Below are positions 63,794-64,000 of a stretch of 64,000 nucleotides of DNA, one piece after another (position 1 is the stretch's first letter; each line of letters opens with the position of its first letter). Below the pieces are notes generated by a model, which was not told where the DNA came from, did not search any database, and saw only the letters and a program-made list of their open reading frames with translations. Position numbers and translations under genes: made by a program. The stretch covers positions 568,001 to 632,000 of the forward strand of contig NZ_NEWK01000001.1 in NCBI RefSeq assembly GCF_002217655.1. Reading direction: 5' to 3'. This DNA is from Geobacillus thermocatenulatus (GTDB lineage Bacteria; Bacillota; Bacilli; Bacillales; Anoxybacillaceae).

Positions 63794-64000
63794 CTACAAA
63801 TAGCGCAGCCATAAATAGGCGTGCGACAAAAGCAAAGCGACGAGCGTGAGCGGCGCGCCGATTTTCAAAAAATCCATGTATGTAAAACCATGCCCTTCGC
63901 GCGACGCCATGCCGGCGACAATGACGTTCGCCGAGGCGCCGATGAGCGTCCCGTTCCCGCCGAGGCAGGCGCCGAGCGACAAGGCCCACCACAGCACGTC
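63794..64000 (-). CDS. ArsB/NhaD-superfamily ion transporter (C-terminal end only)
   Basis: The last 68 residues of a membrane protein whose N-terminal part lies outside the window. LWWALSLGACLGGNGTLIGA followed by SANVIVAGMASREGHGFTY is the conserved C-terminal signature of the ArsB/NhaD/SLC13-like ion transporter superfamily, and the final FLKIGAPLTLVALLLSHAYLWLRY is the last helix. Could transport arsenite, sodium or dicarboxylates; not decidable from the fragment. Confidence 0.8.
   Translation of the reverse strand, partial: DVLWWALSLGACLGGNGTLIGASANVIVAGMASREGHGFTYMDFLKIGAPLTLVALLLSHAYLWLRYL

Overview
The window is a stretch of a moderately high-GC, spore-forming, low-copy Firmicute chromosome, most consistent with a thermophilic Geobacillus. 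The evidence is: protein sequences close to Bacillus subtilis counterparts, strong GGAGG ribosome-binding sites, many sporulation and germination genes (a gerA/gerB/gerC operon, coat-like proteins, yunB, lytH, yutC, yutH, yuzL), a SAM-I riboswitch, and gene order that largely follows the B. subtilis yus-yur-yun-yut-yum-yui segment. I see no rRNA, tRNA or CRISPR array. Gene names follow B. subtilis by sequence recall and gene order; no database was searched.

Layout. 1-500: end of bioA. 730-1161: two tandem short Gly/Phe/Trp-rich proteins. 1214-5558 (minus): germinant receptor operon gerA-gerB-gerC preceded by two CotF-like coat genes. 5721-12708: proline dehydrogenase, yuzL and the fadN-fadA-fadE beta-oxidation operon with a FadR-type operator and a possible cre site. 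12774-15194: yusI, gcvH, yusG, yusF, yusE, yusD. 15203-18022: promoter, SAM riboswitch and metN-metP-metQ methionine importer. 18129-24260: yurZ and the sufCDSUB iron-sulfur assembly operon. 24519-29660: LysE-type exporter and yunF-E-D-C-B. 30035-34670: a five-gene branched-chain amino acid ABC importer that appears inserted between yunB and lytH. 34919-42274: lytH, lipA, yutC to yutH. 42419-46756: a 2-hydroxyacid dehydrogenase and the hom-thrC-thrB operon. 46990-53896: a redox and iron-sulfur group (yutI, yuzD, yutJ, yuzB, dapF, yutM, yumC, yumB). 54008-58816: NUDIX hydrolase, yuiA, yuiB, yuiC, a leaderless BtuF-like protein, and pepA with an apparent one-base frameshift in a G run. 59091-60727: DUF47-pit phosphate transport pair behind an array of Pho-box-like repeats. 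60825-61430: bioY with a biotin-operator-like inverted repeat. 61603-63320: a more AT-rich accessory stretch with small membrane proteins and a 170-bp MITE-like element. 63321-64000: an unknown protein and the end of an ArsB/NhaD-type transporter.

Most of the window is ordinary core genome. The parts worth a second look are regulatory (Pho-box array, Rex-like site, FadR plus cre, direct repeats at hom, Fur-like site at suf, biotin operator at bioY), the pepA frameshift, the MITE-like element, the hairpin-bearing probable IS remnant before yutH, and the tandem small Gly/Trp-rich proteins. I did not find a convincing wholly new multi-gene system.
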